Origin: Patiria miniata
Lineage: Eukaryota > Echinodermata > Asteroidea > Valvatida > Asterinidae
Direction: 5' to 3'
DNA: 64,000 nt
Assembly (NCBI RefSeq): GCF_015706575.1
Contig: NW_024037055.1
Coordinates: 15,627,590 to 15,691,589, forward strand
Shown: piece by piece, positions 53,641 to 64,000 of the stretch
Numbering within the stretch: the first letter of the stretch is position 1
Layout of the letters: each line of letters starts with the position of its first letter
Made by a program: the position numbers and the translations under genes
Notes under the pieces: generated by a model
The model's input: the letters and a program-made list of their open reading frames with translations, nothing else
What the model was told of the DNA's origin: nothing
Databases searched by the model: none

Positions 53641-54191
53641 TAGGCATATTCCGGTAATCCTTACTTTTAGGACACCTCTATTTTGTACGAGTTCTGTTCA
53701 AAACTGACTTTTGCAGATGACTGTCCAGTACCAAAGTGACTTTTGCAGGCTAGAGCAGTCTTTTTACTTCAGATAAACTCATGTTAGTTGTAATTTTGAA
53801 AGCACTTTCAAAGAAAATGTGACTTTCCTACATTTTTGGCAGTTCGCCATCTTGCTTTTTTAATATATTTTCTGTTTGTCATTGCCGTCTTTTACCCCTC
53901 ATAAATCAAAGCCCTGCCCTCTTTCTACAAAATTAAACCTGCTGATATTCAAGAGGTGTCATTGCCAAATGTTCAAATGTGCCAAGAAATATCAGAATGT
54001 CACTTTTGAGTGTCATTTAGTCAGCTGTTTTGGTGAGTGTTTAACCTTATATAGGAAAGGGGTCCTAAAGGTAAGGATTACCCATATTCCACTACTAATG
54101 TATCAAAATTCATGAAAATCTGTCACTGCATTTCCGAGATCAGAAGGGAGCGGAATCCACCTCACCCCAGCTGCTCAGAACACCACCGCAC
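53641..54191. other. Intergenic, nothing recognised
   Basis: Two words of 10-16 bases (TAATCCTTACTTTTAGGAC near 53656 and GTCCTAAAGGTAAGGATTA near 54061) form a distant inverted pair, so this stretch may itself be a TIR element of about 425 bp. Confidence 0.45.
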
Positions 54192-54654
54192 TAGCCCCAT
54201 AAATGTGGCCTATTTACTGGACTGCCTCCAAACATAGGCCACACATCCACATGTACAAAAATCGTGTCGACGGAGCCAAATTTTGATTTTCACATTTAGG
54301 CTTAGTTTGTAGGGTTTTTTTGCTTTAGAAGCATACTCACCCTCTTTACAGGCTAATCAGAAAGTGCTGCCTTTTTCAGATGTCTAATTTTTGTGAAATT
54401 TCATGTTGAAATTTTGATACGCAAACGTGTAAAAATGAATCTGGAAATTTCACGAAAAATATACATCTGAAAAAGGCAGCACTTTCTGATTAGCCTATAA
54501 AGAGGGTGAGTATGCTTCTAAAGCAAAAAAAACCTACAAACTAAGCCTAAATGTGAAAATCAAAATTTGGCTCCGTCGACACGATTTTTGTACATGTGGA
54601 TGTGTGGCCTATGTTTGGAGGCAGTCCAGTAAATAGGCCACATTTATGGGGCTA
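54192..54654. mobile_element. Near-perfect foldback with 9-bp target-site duplication
   Basis: TAGCCCCATAAATGTGGCC at the left, its complement at the right. The arms are about 205 bp and almost identical; the loop is about 50 bp. CCACCGCAC flanks both sides (54183-54191, 54655-54663). Long TIRs with a 9-bp duplication fit a Mutator-like foldback. The near-identity of the arms suggests recent activity or gene conversion. Confidence 0.85.
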
Positions 54655-55266
54655 CCACCGCACCAGCCCCTCCCCCGCCCCCGCCCCCCCCCCCCCCCCC
54701 GCCAAAAAAAGGGCCTTTTAACTAGTAAATTTTAGTTTTATGGTTGAAAATCGCGTGACAGGCATGACATGTCAGACTAGAATATCCATTTGTTTCTACA
54801 GACCTGAGAACTCCTTGTTAATCAAACATTTCAATGTAATTAAGTGCGTTAAAAACAAACTCTGAATTGAAAACTCACAATACTTCGCCGGTGTTGACCT
54901 ACTTTGACGATATGAATGATCAAGTGGTGGCGCCCTGTGTGCACCGCGCGCGCTGCGCTTACTGACTGTGTATGTACATAAACATTGTTGTCAGCCTCGG
55001 GTTTGAACTCGAAAAACATGTTATTATTTGTTTCAATACTTTTCCTAGCAATAAAAAAATTATTCACTTTTGAATGGGACATCCAAAACAAAAAATCCAC
55101 GGACGTTTAGTTATTGATAGCTATTTCTACACAACAATTCGATCATTGGCTGCAGCAGCTAGCTCTAGCTCTAGCTCTCGCAGGCGGGGAATAGTGCAGG
55201 GCGTGGGTTCACAATAGTCTTAGGCGATATTTCAAAAAATGTTACATAAAGAGGCATTTTCGAGTA

Positions 55267-55618
55267 GAAGTTGGTAACATAGCAATTTTACCCAATTTTT
55301 GGGTGCTAAATCCGAAAATGATGGCCACCAAGCTGGATTTTTAGTGGAAATCATGATGCCAGGCTAATTTGCCTCATAATTATTCAGTCACTTTCTTAGA
55401 AAATGCTATTGAAGTAAGGAAGTGTAAGTATAATCACCAAATAAACTTTTCCAAAAAATAATAATAAGAGCATACCAAAATATGGGGAACAATATATTAC
55501 ACAGTCGATAGGTATTAAAGATTATGCAAATTAGGCATATTTCTACTAAAAATCCAGCTTGGTAACCATCATTTCCGGAGCACCCCGAATTAGGTAAAAT
55601 AGCTATGTTACCAACTTC
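55267..55618. mobile_element. TIR element, about 75-bp ends
   Basis: GAAGTTGGTAACATAGC and its complement at the right end. Similarity continues to CCAAGCTGGATTTTTAGT. The interior is AT-rich without an ORF. Confidence 0.75.
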
Positions 55619-57312
55619 GTATCGCGTTGTTCATTCAATTTCGTCTGAACCAGTCGTAAGGGGTTGATCGGGCATTCCTTTTCATTAATGGGCAAACATA
55701 TTTCACATTTGTCAAGCATCATTATTTTAAGACTTCCTGCATGTAAAATTCTGAAATATCTGGGCGTCAATCATATCTAATGTATTCAATTCGTAAATGC
55801 AAACCTCTCTTTCTTAATTAAAGGGTCCGTGCAATGAATTTTTCTCAGGAATACATTTTGTGCAACTTTCTACTACAGAATTCTGAAATGTATGAAAACT
55901 ACACATTTTACATCTTTTTTTTTTTGGTTAATCTTATTGCAAAGTGCACTTCTTTTAACATTTAAGATATCCATGCTTTTCCGGACTACTGAGCGTGCTG
56001 TTGCTGTGATGTCATTTCAGACACTGTTCAGTTTAGGGGTTTTCTTTCAAATTATTCACCCACAATTTCCTAATTGAAACAATTGTGAGAAAAGGTTGCT
56101 CATTAATGGCTTACTGCCATGTACTGACTGAGAGAAAAGCAAAAGTGTACGACAGCAAAATATCCAAAATGCTAGCAACTTTTTGTGCGGAAATAGGCAT
56201 TTAATCTGCCCGGAATGACATCAAAGTTTTGCTTATAAATATGCTCATAAATATGGAAATTTGCATTAGCATGACAACGGAGAAGGCACCAACTGAAATG
56301 GAAAAATAAAACTTGAAAATAAGGTTACATGTGACACAAAGATGTATTTTCAAGGTTTGCATTGAAAAAATTACTTTGCGTGGGCCTTTAAATAAGTGTT
56401 CGGTCAGAACATAGGCCAGAAAACATGTCAGAAATTACCAAAGAGCGTTCCTGACTTCCTGATGGTACAACTATTGCCAAACATACATGTCCCGATGTCT
56501 TTTCACGTCAAGAAATCGTCAACGTCAAGATGTGCCCCTTGCTCAAACGTTTAAACACGTAGAACAGATCAACAGTGAAAAAGAAATTGGGCTATCTTAG
56601 CCCTTTTCATTTCGTTATTTCGTTACATCTTGTATCCCTCATGTCAGTTAATTTGTGACACTGGAAATTTACAGTCACCAAGATTTTTTGGGCCGGGAAA
56701 ACGAACCTCAGAGGAAAATAGGAAAACATATCAATTAAAAAGGATTACAGTCAACTCGACCGGGCGTTTGCCAACTCGACTCGAACCAACTCGACCGTTT
56801 ACCAATCTTATTAATTTGAATGACCAAACGATGAAAGTGATTGCCCATAAACGAACTTAAGAAACGAAAAGCACTTACGTTGAGCGCACCAACGTTCGCT
56901 AATTTGAATACGTCAACCGTCAAAAGGTTGCAAAGACTTCAATTTAAGAATCGGCTACAAATTAAGTCTCAAATGCACCAAAACGAACTAGAATGCCCCA
57001 AAACGAAAACGAACATTCAGAGCAAAATCTTGGCTGCCTAAAAATTGAATTGAATGCCCCAAAAATGAAAAAGAAAGTTTGATCACGTGTAAAAATCACG
57101 CGAAATGGAATGAATGATAGGTCTCATGAAAATGATTAGGAAATTTGCCGGAAAAACCTATATTAAGTTTGAGTGGAAAAAACAGGCCCGGATTATACAA
57201 TAGGCACAGTAATTAGCACTGAGCCTAGGGCCTACGAAAAATTCGGGGGCCTATACGAAAATACCGCAGTGTGCCATAAAACATGCACACACGTTTGTTT
57301 TACATACGCTAT
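55619..57312. other. Intergenic, nothing recognised
   Basis: AT-rich. A patch with CAACTCGAC words (56750-56800) is a short simple repeat. Confidence 0.45.
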
Positions 57313-57546
57313 GTGGACATTCCTTTGTTTTCGTGTAGTTGAGAAAACTCGGTACAAAAAATAACTTTACATAAACTGTGAAAACTCAATTTTTTTCCTG
57401 TGGTTCCCTATAGTGTTTCTCTTCATTCTGCCACAGATAAACCTAACCCAAAAACCTGTTTTCCGGAAATGGGGAAAAACACTGTGTGGACTTGCCCAAG
57501 TCCACACAACGTCGCCGCTACCTGGTTCTTTTGTTCGGAAGTCCAC
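57313..57546. mobile_element. Short GTGGAC-ended repeat, copy 2 (inverted)
   Basis: Inverted relative to 37647-37903: starts GTGGACATTCCTTTGTTTTC, ends GTTCGGAAGTCCAC. Confidence 0.65.
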
Positions 57547-58611
57547 ACACAGTGAATGTAATGCCTACCAACCCTTACACACCAAGGAATACGCTATCGC
57601 AATATCCCCCTCCGGCTTACAGCCAGGGGGATAAAACTGCCTAATATAAGCACTTCATGATAATGTGTTCACAATATGCAAACACTTTACTTTGGGGTTT
57701 GACAAAACCCTCCCCGACCCCAAGTCTCAGGTCAGAGAACGTGCCTGTGAAGGCCTATACTTAGTAGGCCTAATTAAAGGCGAAGTTTCGGCAATAAATG
57801 ACCCTTTTTTTCGGGTAGCATCAAATCTACTTTTCTGGTGGCCGAAAAACGGTTGGAAATCAGTTGCTGCCAAAACGTTGGATCGGTTCTGCTGCCTTGG
57901 ATCATGAAAGGAAGGGAACGGTGATGTCCACATTTTTTTCGACCACCTGAGTAAAATCTACATGTATATTGGAACCTCGAGAACGCTCGCCAGCAACAGG
58001 AGCGAAATCTGCTTTTCATATATCAGAATAGCAGACAAGCAGAAAATAATGTAGACTTATTCTTAAACGTCCAATCTGCTTGTCTGGTAGCAGAAAAGCT
58101 GATTAAAATGGAACGTTTGAAAACGTTCAATCTGCATTTCCGTGTCTGCCACACTTTTCGTCCTCCATGGTTAGACAAAGATATTTGGATGCGGCCTTAG
58201 TCTTCGTTCTAAGACGTATGGTATCTATAGGGCGGTGTCATCTAAGGAAATACATGTATGGACTACCCACTGGCGGATTTGGGAAGGGGAGGGAGGGGGA
58301 TGGGGGAGAGCGGGAAAATGATGCCGATTTATTTCCTTTTTTAATCATAGAGAACTGAAGACAAAAAAATGGGATTTTTTTTTATTGGTAATGTAGTCGG
58401 CAGCTCAAGTTCCTTGGGCACATACTCTGCATGCCAGACGATGACCCTGTGAAATAATATGTCCTTTATACACCACCCTATGGATGGGACTAACGTATGT
58501 TCAAAGCCTGCTTGGAGATAGTGGAGGCATACTGCGACCGGACCAAATCGCAACACTTGCTCAAGATCGCAGTAAATGGAAGAAGCTTGTAGTCGCCTCC
58601 TCTGCAGCCGA

Positions 58612-58652
<41 letters not shown>

Positions 58653-59830
58653 TGTAGTCGACTAATCTGTGGATATTTGAGCCAAGTTCGTGGCTACTCT
58701 ACATTTTGAGAAAACAAAGGACGCAAATGCAGAATTTTTTGGGTCTTTACCTTGATTCTGTTACTTATGCATGCAACCTTTATTGAAAGCCACCCTCAGT
58801 GACATTTTTTCCCTTCCAAACAATACCATTTCAGACAAAATAACTTCAGAGGTTATTTGGTACCATCTCCTATTGTCACTTTGAGCAAGGGTTGTCCTCA
58901 TTACATTGGTAGATCCGTTTCCAAGTAATTACCATATATAACAACATGCCTTTAATTACCATAAAAATGTATCCTGGCACCCATTTTAAATAAACATTCA
59001 ACTTACAATATGATAAAAAATATACTTTCTTGGTTATACAAGTAATATACTGACAACTTTAATATTTCATGTGCAAAACAAAATAAAGAGATATTTAATT
59101 TCATATTAATAGATTTTTTTAGACCTACCACTACTTATTTCTTCACTTAGGTATTTGCCTCCAGGAATTGCACAGTTGGGGTGTAGAAATTATCTCCAAC
59201 CCAACCCCAACCCTAAAAAAAAAAAAATAAACAAAAAATCTCTTCTTCAAAATTGATTTATTTGATTTTATTTTTTACAGAACTTCATAATTTTTTTATT
59301 GTTCCTGCAAAGTATTTAAATACGTATGTGAAGAATTTGGAGAAGTATTTGAAAAGTTAGTCACATAACCTTTGTCATATTTTCTTTCAAATATTATACT
59401 ACACCCTGTTTCTTTAATTCATATTTCAGTTAATTTTGTTCTGCAAATGTCATATACATAAAAAGTTATAACTTTTTTTATATTTTACATGCATGTAATA
59501 TGGCAAACGAGTATTTGCATCAAGCAATTTGCGTTTTTTATGAAACCGAGTACATGCAGTATTTACAGACTGAACACAATTACACCCAAACTTCGGTGAA
59601 TTTATCACATCTATAATAATGTTAAAGGCATATAGGATCATTTGCATTTATCCCCAAAAGTAATCTACATAAGTAATATCAAAAAACTTTTATGGAGTAA
59701 CGACCAGTCGACCATACTGGTACTAAACATCACGTGAGATTATTCCTGAAGTATGTAGGTGACTTCCAACGATCACTCAAACTTCATCAGGCTAGGTTTT
59801 GAACATTCTTCTTTGAATTCTGAGTGGTGT
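57547..59830. other. Intergenic, nothing recognised
   Basis: Contains imperfect CTGCTTGTCTGGTAGCAGAAAAGC-like repeats (57800-58150) and AT-rich sequence beyond 58700. No supportable gene. Confidence 0.45.
58612..58650. repeat. (ATG)n microsatellite
   Basis: About twelve uninterrupted GAT/ATG triplets. Confidence 0.95.
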
Positions 59831-59836
59831 TTTATT
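59831..59836 (-). terminator. Poly(A) signal of the TM9SF gene
   Basis: TTTATT on the + strand, i.e. AATAAA on the - strand, 105 bases after the TM9SF stop. Confidence 0.5.
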
Positions 59837-59940
59837 GGAAACGAACAAAATGCATGGAAGGCAAATGATCCTATGTATGCCTTTAATTGGTCTTGCTGAC
59901 GACATGTGCCTTCCTTTGTCTTCAGTCATGGCACCCTTGT

Positions 59941-62900
59941 CTATATTTGTGGGGTGAGTTCACCTTCAGATTTCCCGCCTACAACTGACACATCTTGCTG
60001 AACAGTGTCAGCATTGTCCTTGCCTACTTCAATGATTGGGGGAGGGTTTCCCCCATCTTCTTGATTTGATGCAGCCTCATTTGCTATGTCCTCCTCCTTC
60101 TCCTCCTCCTTGACCACACCCACGTTCATCGTTTCTTGGGGCATGTCCTTCTCATCCTCAACATCGCTGTTCAACTCCAGCTGGCTGGGATCCAGGGAGC
60201 TGTAAATCTTCAGGAGGAACCAGAAGCAGGAAAATAATCCAATGGTACCTGAAGACAGAAGAACACAGATAATAAAATCACCATAAACTTGATAAAAAAA
60301 GATTATACAGTGTACATACATGACTAATTGTTGATGGAGCGTGTGGTTCGAATCCAGCTGCTGGCTGTGTCCTTGGGCAAGCCACTTCACCCTCACTTAC
60401 CTCTTTCTACCTAGGAGTATAAATGGGTACCTACATTAGCTGGGGAGTAACCTGCTATGGACTGGCATAATATTCTCAGTTGTTTAATGCCATAGTTTCA
60501 GGGCTATCCGCTCCGTGCTCAAGTACCCCCTCAAGGGTAAGAAAGGGAGAGTTGGGCGAGACTACATGGAGTTACATTGGAACGCATCCCTGAATAAGCC
60601 TGATATTCATGCGAGGACACCATGAGTTTGTGCACATTCAGAATAAAATGAGTTGTGCGTACTTTGTGCTATACACACGAGAACCAGTATGCACACGCAG
60701 TGTGTCCCATCCAAGGGGCTCTCCAAAGTGCTAACAAAGCGCCCTCTCTTGTTCACACACGGACCCCATATTGGCTTGTGACAGACTTTCCTTATTATAG
60801 GATTGATTTAATGGTGATTGTTTTGTGTGTCTGTGGGGTGAGGGTGTGTATACCAATGCGTGTTGCAAAACGTGAGAATGGATTACAGAAATAACACTGT
60901 GAAAGTTTGTGCTTAAACAAGCATTCAACGATTGCAGAAAACTGCACCAGTGATTGAATTTCCGATTCTTGCAATTTGAGAGATTTTTTTAAATCTAATG
61001 ATAACATTTGCAAGTTCTGAAGGTTAGGTTGTAATACAGGGTGGGTAAAAAAAAAAACTAATCCCAAATGACAAGACTAATTTTTGAATGAAGTTTTGCC
61101 TGTAGCACTTACAAATTCTAGGACATGAAAGCCCTACCAATGAGCTTTCTTTTTAGTACAAGAATCATTCAAATCACTCATGTACTTTTCAAGTTACTGA
61201 ATTTTGAACACAAACACCATTTTTAAGGCTCTGTAAAGTTCCGTCCACGGATCACAAAAAAAGATAAGTGTTCTTTCAGCAAAACGAAAACAATTCACAT
61301 GCATCCCTATGAGAATTGTTTTCGTTTTGCTGAAAGAACACTTACAATTTGGGCTTCGTTTTCTTTTACTCACTGTATAGATGCAAGAAAAATGGGCCAG
61401 GTACACTGTGAAGTGGTTCCTAGTAGGGGCTTGTATCAGTTCATATGCCATCAGTGTCTAGATACTCAGGTTGGATCAGGGCTCAGGTTGGCATAGCGGT
61501 ACTTTCCTAACTTTCACCGCTGTGACCCCATATTGGATTGGGTTTCAGTCCCTGCCCTTTCCGTGGGTTTTCCCTAGAATATCAATCTGGGGTTTTTCTC
61601 ACACCACTAAAACTGTAATTTCCTTCCCCATCTGCTACCAAGTCTTATATATCCTGTTCTGGCGCTGTTAGATGTTCCCAAAATAAATAATAAGTAAGTG
61701 CTGAACGCCCATGTCTCTCCTGGGTAGGTAAACAGCGCCCTCTACAGTTCTGCAAAGACAACACAGCTTGGACTCACCCGTGAACAAGAAGAACAGGACG
61801 ACCATGATGGAGGTGTAGCCAAAGTACAAGACTGTGCTGGCTGTGCCCTGGATCGTCAACTTGGACACAAAGTAATACACGCAGTAGATAAGGACGTAGA
61901 CGGCAGTGAAGCCGCTCGACAGGAAAGAGCGCCACCACCAGTGATAGTTCTGCAGAGTTAAAAATGATGAAGTTTTCAACTTTAGATTGAAAAGGAATGA
62001 GGCGGTGCCCGAGTTACATCGCATGAAGGAAACTGTTTATTAATTCGGTTGAGTACCAGGACGAATTAGAATAAATCTACTTCAGCGTTGGCATGTAATG
62101 ATGCATGGTTCGGTGATTCAGGGCGGGTAATTTGAATAGGGAGTGGAACATGTGTTCAGCTAGAAAGTAGATTACTTCACGCTTGCAAGCAGTAACGAAC
62201 ACACACATTTTTTTAATACCTGTATTTTGGTTAGTATTTTATATCCAAAGATGCCACTGTATGGTTATTTCTAAGAGAGTTAACCATAATATTGCTACCG
62301 CTAGCCTAAGAGCGTTGACTTGCAAAGTTCAGGTATAAGTTTCAACTTTTCCATAAATGGTTTTTGTGGTATTTTGTGTCTGGCATTCAACACAGCAATG
62401 AGTTCGAATGTGATTCTAACTGTATAATTAACATGCAGAAACAAGCCACAACAACTGTAAAAATGAATATTTATTTATGCTTATCAAATTATGTAACAAA
62501 CTGCTGACTCAAATAATGGAGGCTCTTATAGCCCAAAGCTTGCTCATCTTAAGCCTTGAACGTTACTATTGTTGAAGTGTTGTACAAATGCCATTAAATC
62601 GGGCTAGCATGCCTGGTTGCTGATACATGCAGATATACCAATGTCAGGCTGGTTTGACTATTTAATTGTGCAGAATGGTGTCAAAATGATAAATGCAAAT
62701 TAAGAGATACTGTGCATGGCATATTACTACAGTGGAATGTTGCTGTACCGAACACTGCTATACCGAACATTCGGCTATACCGAACATGGTGCTTGGCTCC
62801 TGATTTTTTTTTTAACGTACTGAACATTGTTGTTGAAAAATGTAATCAGAAGAGCAGCAAGTGGCTATTATTTCCCCAAGGAATAGTAGGGAAAGCCACC

Positions 62901-63334
62901 CATTGCTGCAGCTAGCAAGCTCTAAACTGTGTAATTACATAATTCAATCAACACATGTTCAAAGTCGTCTTTCAGTAACTATAAGTACCAGGATGTGCAG
63001 GGTGAAGTTCTGAAAAGCGCTATTTATTGAAAAGTGAGTACCAGAGCATCGGCGGCTAATAAAATCGTTATACTGAGCGATCGATATTACGAACAATTTC
63101 TGTGGATCCTGCGATGTTCGTTTATAGAGGCTTTCCACTGTATAAGGCCTGTAACTTATGTTAATACATTTGGGAATTGTGGGAGACAGCTTCAAGGCAT
63201 GGTGAAAAACAAAAAACTGTACCTCAGATTGAAGGTGCAAAAAGCAGAACAGTATCGTGATCAAGGAACAGACGACGACCATGACTGCAGCTGTGCACAA
63301 TGTGAAGCCAAATCCGTAGAAGAACTGATGCATC
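59941..63334 (-). CDS. TM9SF2/4-like nonaspanin, C-terminal part (3 exons)
   Basis: Exons (5' to 3'): 63334-63223, 61949-61778, 60248-59941. All borders are GT-AG, phases agree, stop TAG. The N-terminal part lies right of the window. Exon 1 of the set reads MHQFFYGFGFTLC... to LHLQSE. Exon 2 has YHWWWRSFLSSGFTAVY and GTASTVLYFGYTSIMV, diagnostic for the transmembrane-9 superfamily. Exon 3 has TIGLFSCFWFLLKIYSS. These proteins sit in Golgi and endosomal membranes and help sort membrane proteins. Relatives end soon after KIYS with a short KxD/E signal that binds COPI. Here the same exon runs on for 84 more residues, with 23 Asp/Glu against 5 Lys and no Arg, ending ...ELTPQI, so the signal is missing or buried. 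The tail is read straight through, without a splice. Confidence 0.85.
60325..60600 (+). mobile_element. tRNA-derived SINE
   Basis: GTGGTTCGAATCC is a perfect polymerase III B box. It is followed by CCTTGGGCAAGCCACTTCACCC, a segment shared by many LINE-tailed animal SINEs, then CTACCTAGGAGTATAAATGGGTACC. The A-box half is weak. In the last TM9SF intron. Confidence 0.7.
61037..61375. mobile_element. TA-flanked foldback element, copy 2
   Basis: Starts CAGGGTGGGTAAAAAA, ends TTTTACTCACTG, bounded by TA. The left half and central hairpin match 28852-29351 closely; most of the right half is deleted. The central stem is perfect here for about 30 bp. In the last TM9SF intron. Confidence 0.8.
61478..61692 (+). 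mobile_element. Second tRNA-derived SINE
   Basis: TGGCATAGCGG resembles an A box and GGTTTCAGTCC a B box about 58 bases downstream. The body has CCGTGGGTTTTCCCTAGA, and the tail is AAATAAATAATAAGTAAG. Confidence 0.55.
62730..63140. mobile_element. pogo/Tigger-like MITE
   Basis: CAGTGGAATGTTGCTGTACC...GAAC at the left and GTTCGTTTATAGAGGCTTTCCACTG at the right. TA flanks both sides. CAGTGGAA...CGAAC ends are typical of pogo/Tigger elements. No transposase. It ends 82 bases from the TM9SF exon at 63223-63334. Confidence 0.7.
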
Positions 63335-63549
63335 CTGGAACGTTAACATTGCAGGTGAGGCTGTGACTTTGAACCGTTTCAATGTTTAAGAGAAAACGGC
63401 ATACAAGTCTTCTGAACATTTACCAAGCTGAATTATAAACTGAATAAAAACAAGTGATCTGCGGACCGCATGTGTCGCCTTTTTCCGCGGTCAATCTTGT
63501 ATGTTTTGTGTTCTAAAAAAAAAAGAGTATATTTGTGCATTTTAACAAC

Positions 63550-63860
63550 CACCTTGAATGACCCCTAGATAACCTTTGACTTTCCATTTCGGAAGAGTTG
63601 TGATGAACCCCCACCCAAGGATCACTCTACTCAAGTTGCATTAAAATCCATCAAATTCTGTAGACAAAGAAACATTTGAGGAATATTTAACCCTGACCTC
63701 TAGTGACCCTACATGACCTTTAACCTCAGTAATCCGATGAAGAATTGTGTCTTCCCACCCACGGGTCACGTACTGCATGTAGGTGTCATCAAAATCCATT
63801 AAAGCATGCAGAAGTTATACATTTTTATTTTCAAAAAATGGACCAAAACTTTCATACGGG
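63550..63860. repeat. Tandem dimer, about 170-bp unit
   Basis: Two diverged units share TTGTGATGAACCCCCACCC / TTGTGTCTTCCCACCCACG, CATTAAAATCCAT / CATCAAAATCCAT and a TGACC-x-CT block. It lies in a TM9SF intron or beyond; no exon was found to the right of 63334. Confidence 0.55.
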
Positions 63861-64000
63861 GCTACGGGTCTATGGTCATACAGAATTTAGAAGTGGCAAG
63901 TGTCTCCAAAAGCTCATTTAGGCGACACAAACACCAAGACAAGGCAATCCTAGTAGAGCTGGCCCCAGAGTGCACAACCTTATTCCTTTGCCTCAGAATG

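Noticed and set aside
58612..58650. Poly-Asp/Met coding repeat
   Set aside because: A plain ATG/GAT microsatellite in intergenic DNA with no flanking frame.

Overview
This is animal genomic DNA: long introns with GT-AG borders, scattered short exons, a 500-base run of N, and a very high density of foldback and inverted-repeat transposon remnants, minisatellites and homopolymer C/G/A tracts. Gene content (UNC93A-like, agmatinase-like, TM9SF, secreted type-B carboxylesterase), frequent TACATG and TAGGCCTA words and the repeat style suggest a marine invertebrate, perhaps a deuterostome such as an echinoderm, hemichordate or cephalochordate. That assignment is inference and I hold it loosely.

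Four genes can be reconstructed with consistent splice phases. (1) A secreted type-B carboxylesterase on the + strand, about 26.28-33.50 kb, with 8 exons, an intact Ser/Glu/His triad and a TATA promoter. (2) An UNC93A-like 12-TM protein on the + strand, 36.11-40.47 kb, with 5 exons and 496 aa. (3) An agmatinase-family ureohydrolase on the - strand, 51.72-41.68 kb, with 7 exons, 356 aa and all six metal ligands. (4) The 3' end of a TM9SF2/4-like transmembrane-9 protein on the - strand, 63.33-59.94 kb, which continues past the right edge and carries an unusual 84-residue acidic tail. Genes 2 and 3 are convergent. The four genes do not form an obvious pathway.

The left 26 kb is gene-poor. It holds a possible last exon of an unrecognised gene (183-601), the C-terminal exon of a Gal3ST-type sulfotransferase directly after the assembly gap (15.65-15.98 kb), an unrecognised ORF (17.85-18.14 kb), two decayed SLC22-type transporter exons on the - strand (18.16-18.95 kb), and an isolated alpha-carbonic-anhydrase-like exon on the - strand (20.51-20.74 kb). 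Around these lie a tandem/dispersed family of about 1.1-kb units (4.9-7.7 kb and 10.8-11.1 kb) and several TIR elements.

Mobile and repeat DNA is the most striking layer. Elements whose ends are confirmed by target-site duplications include a hAT-like element (8-bp TSD) in the last esterase intron, a Harbinger-like element (TTA TSD), two long-TIR elements with 9-bp TSDs, and three TA-flanked Tc1/mariner/pogo-like elements. Other repeats are an inverted-repeat family carrying nuclear-receptor IR1 palindromes, tRNA-derived SINEs, a 0.9-kb foldback palindrome, and a 1.4-kb decamer minisatellite inside agmatinase intron 1. The families are interleaved with gene introns. I found no CRISPR arrays, rRNA genes, intact tRNA genes or bacterial-type operons.
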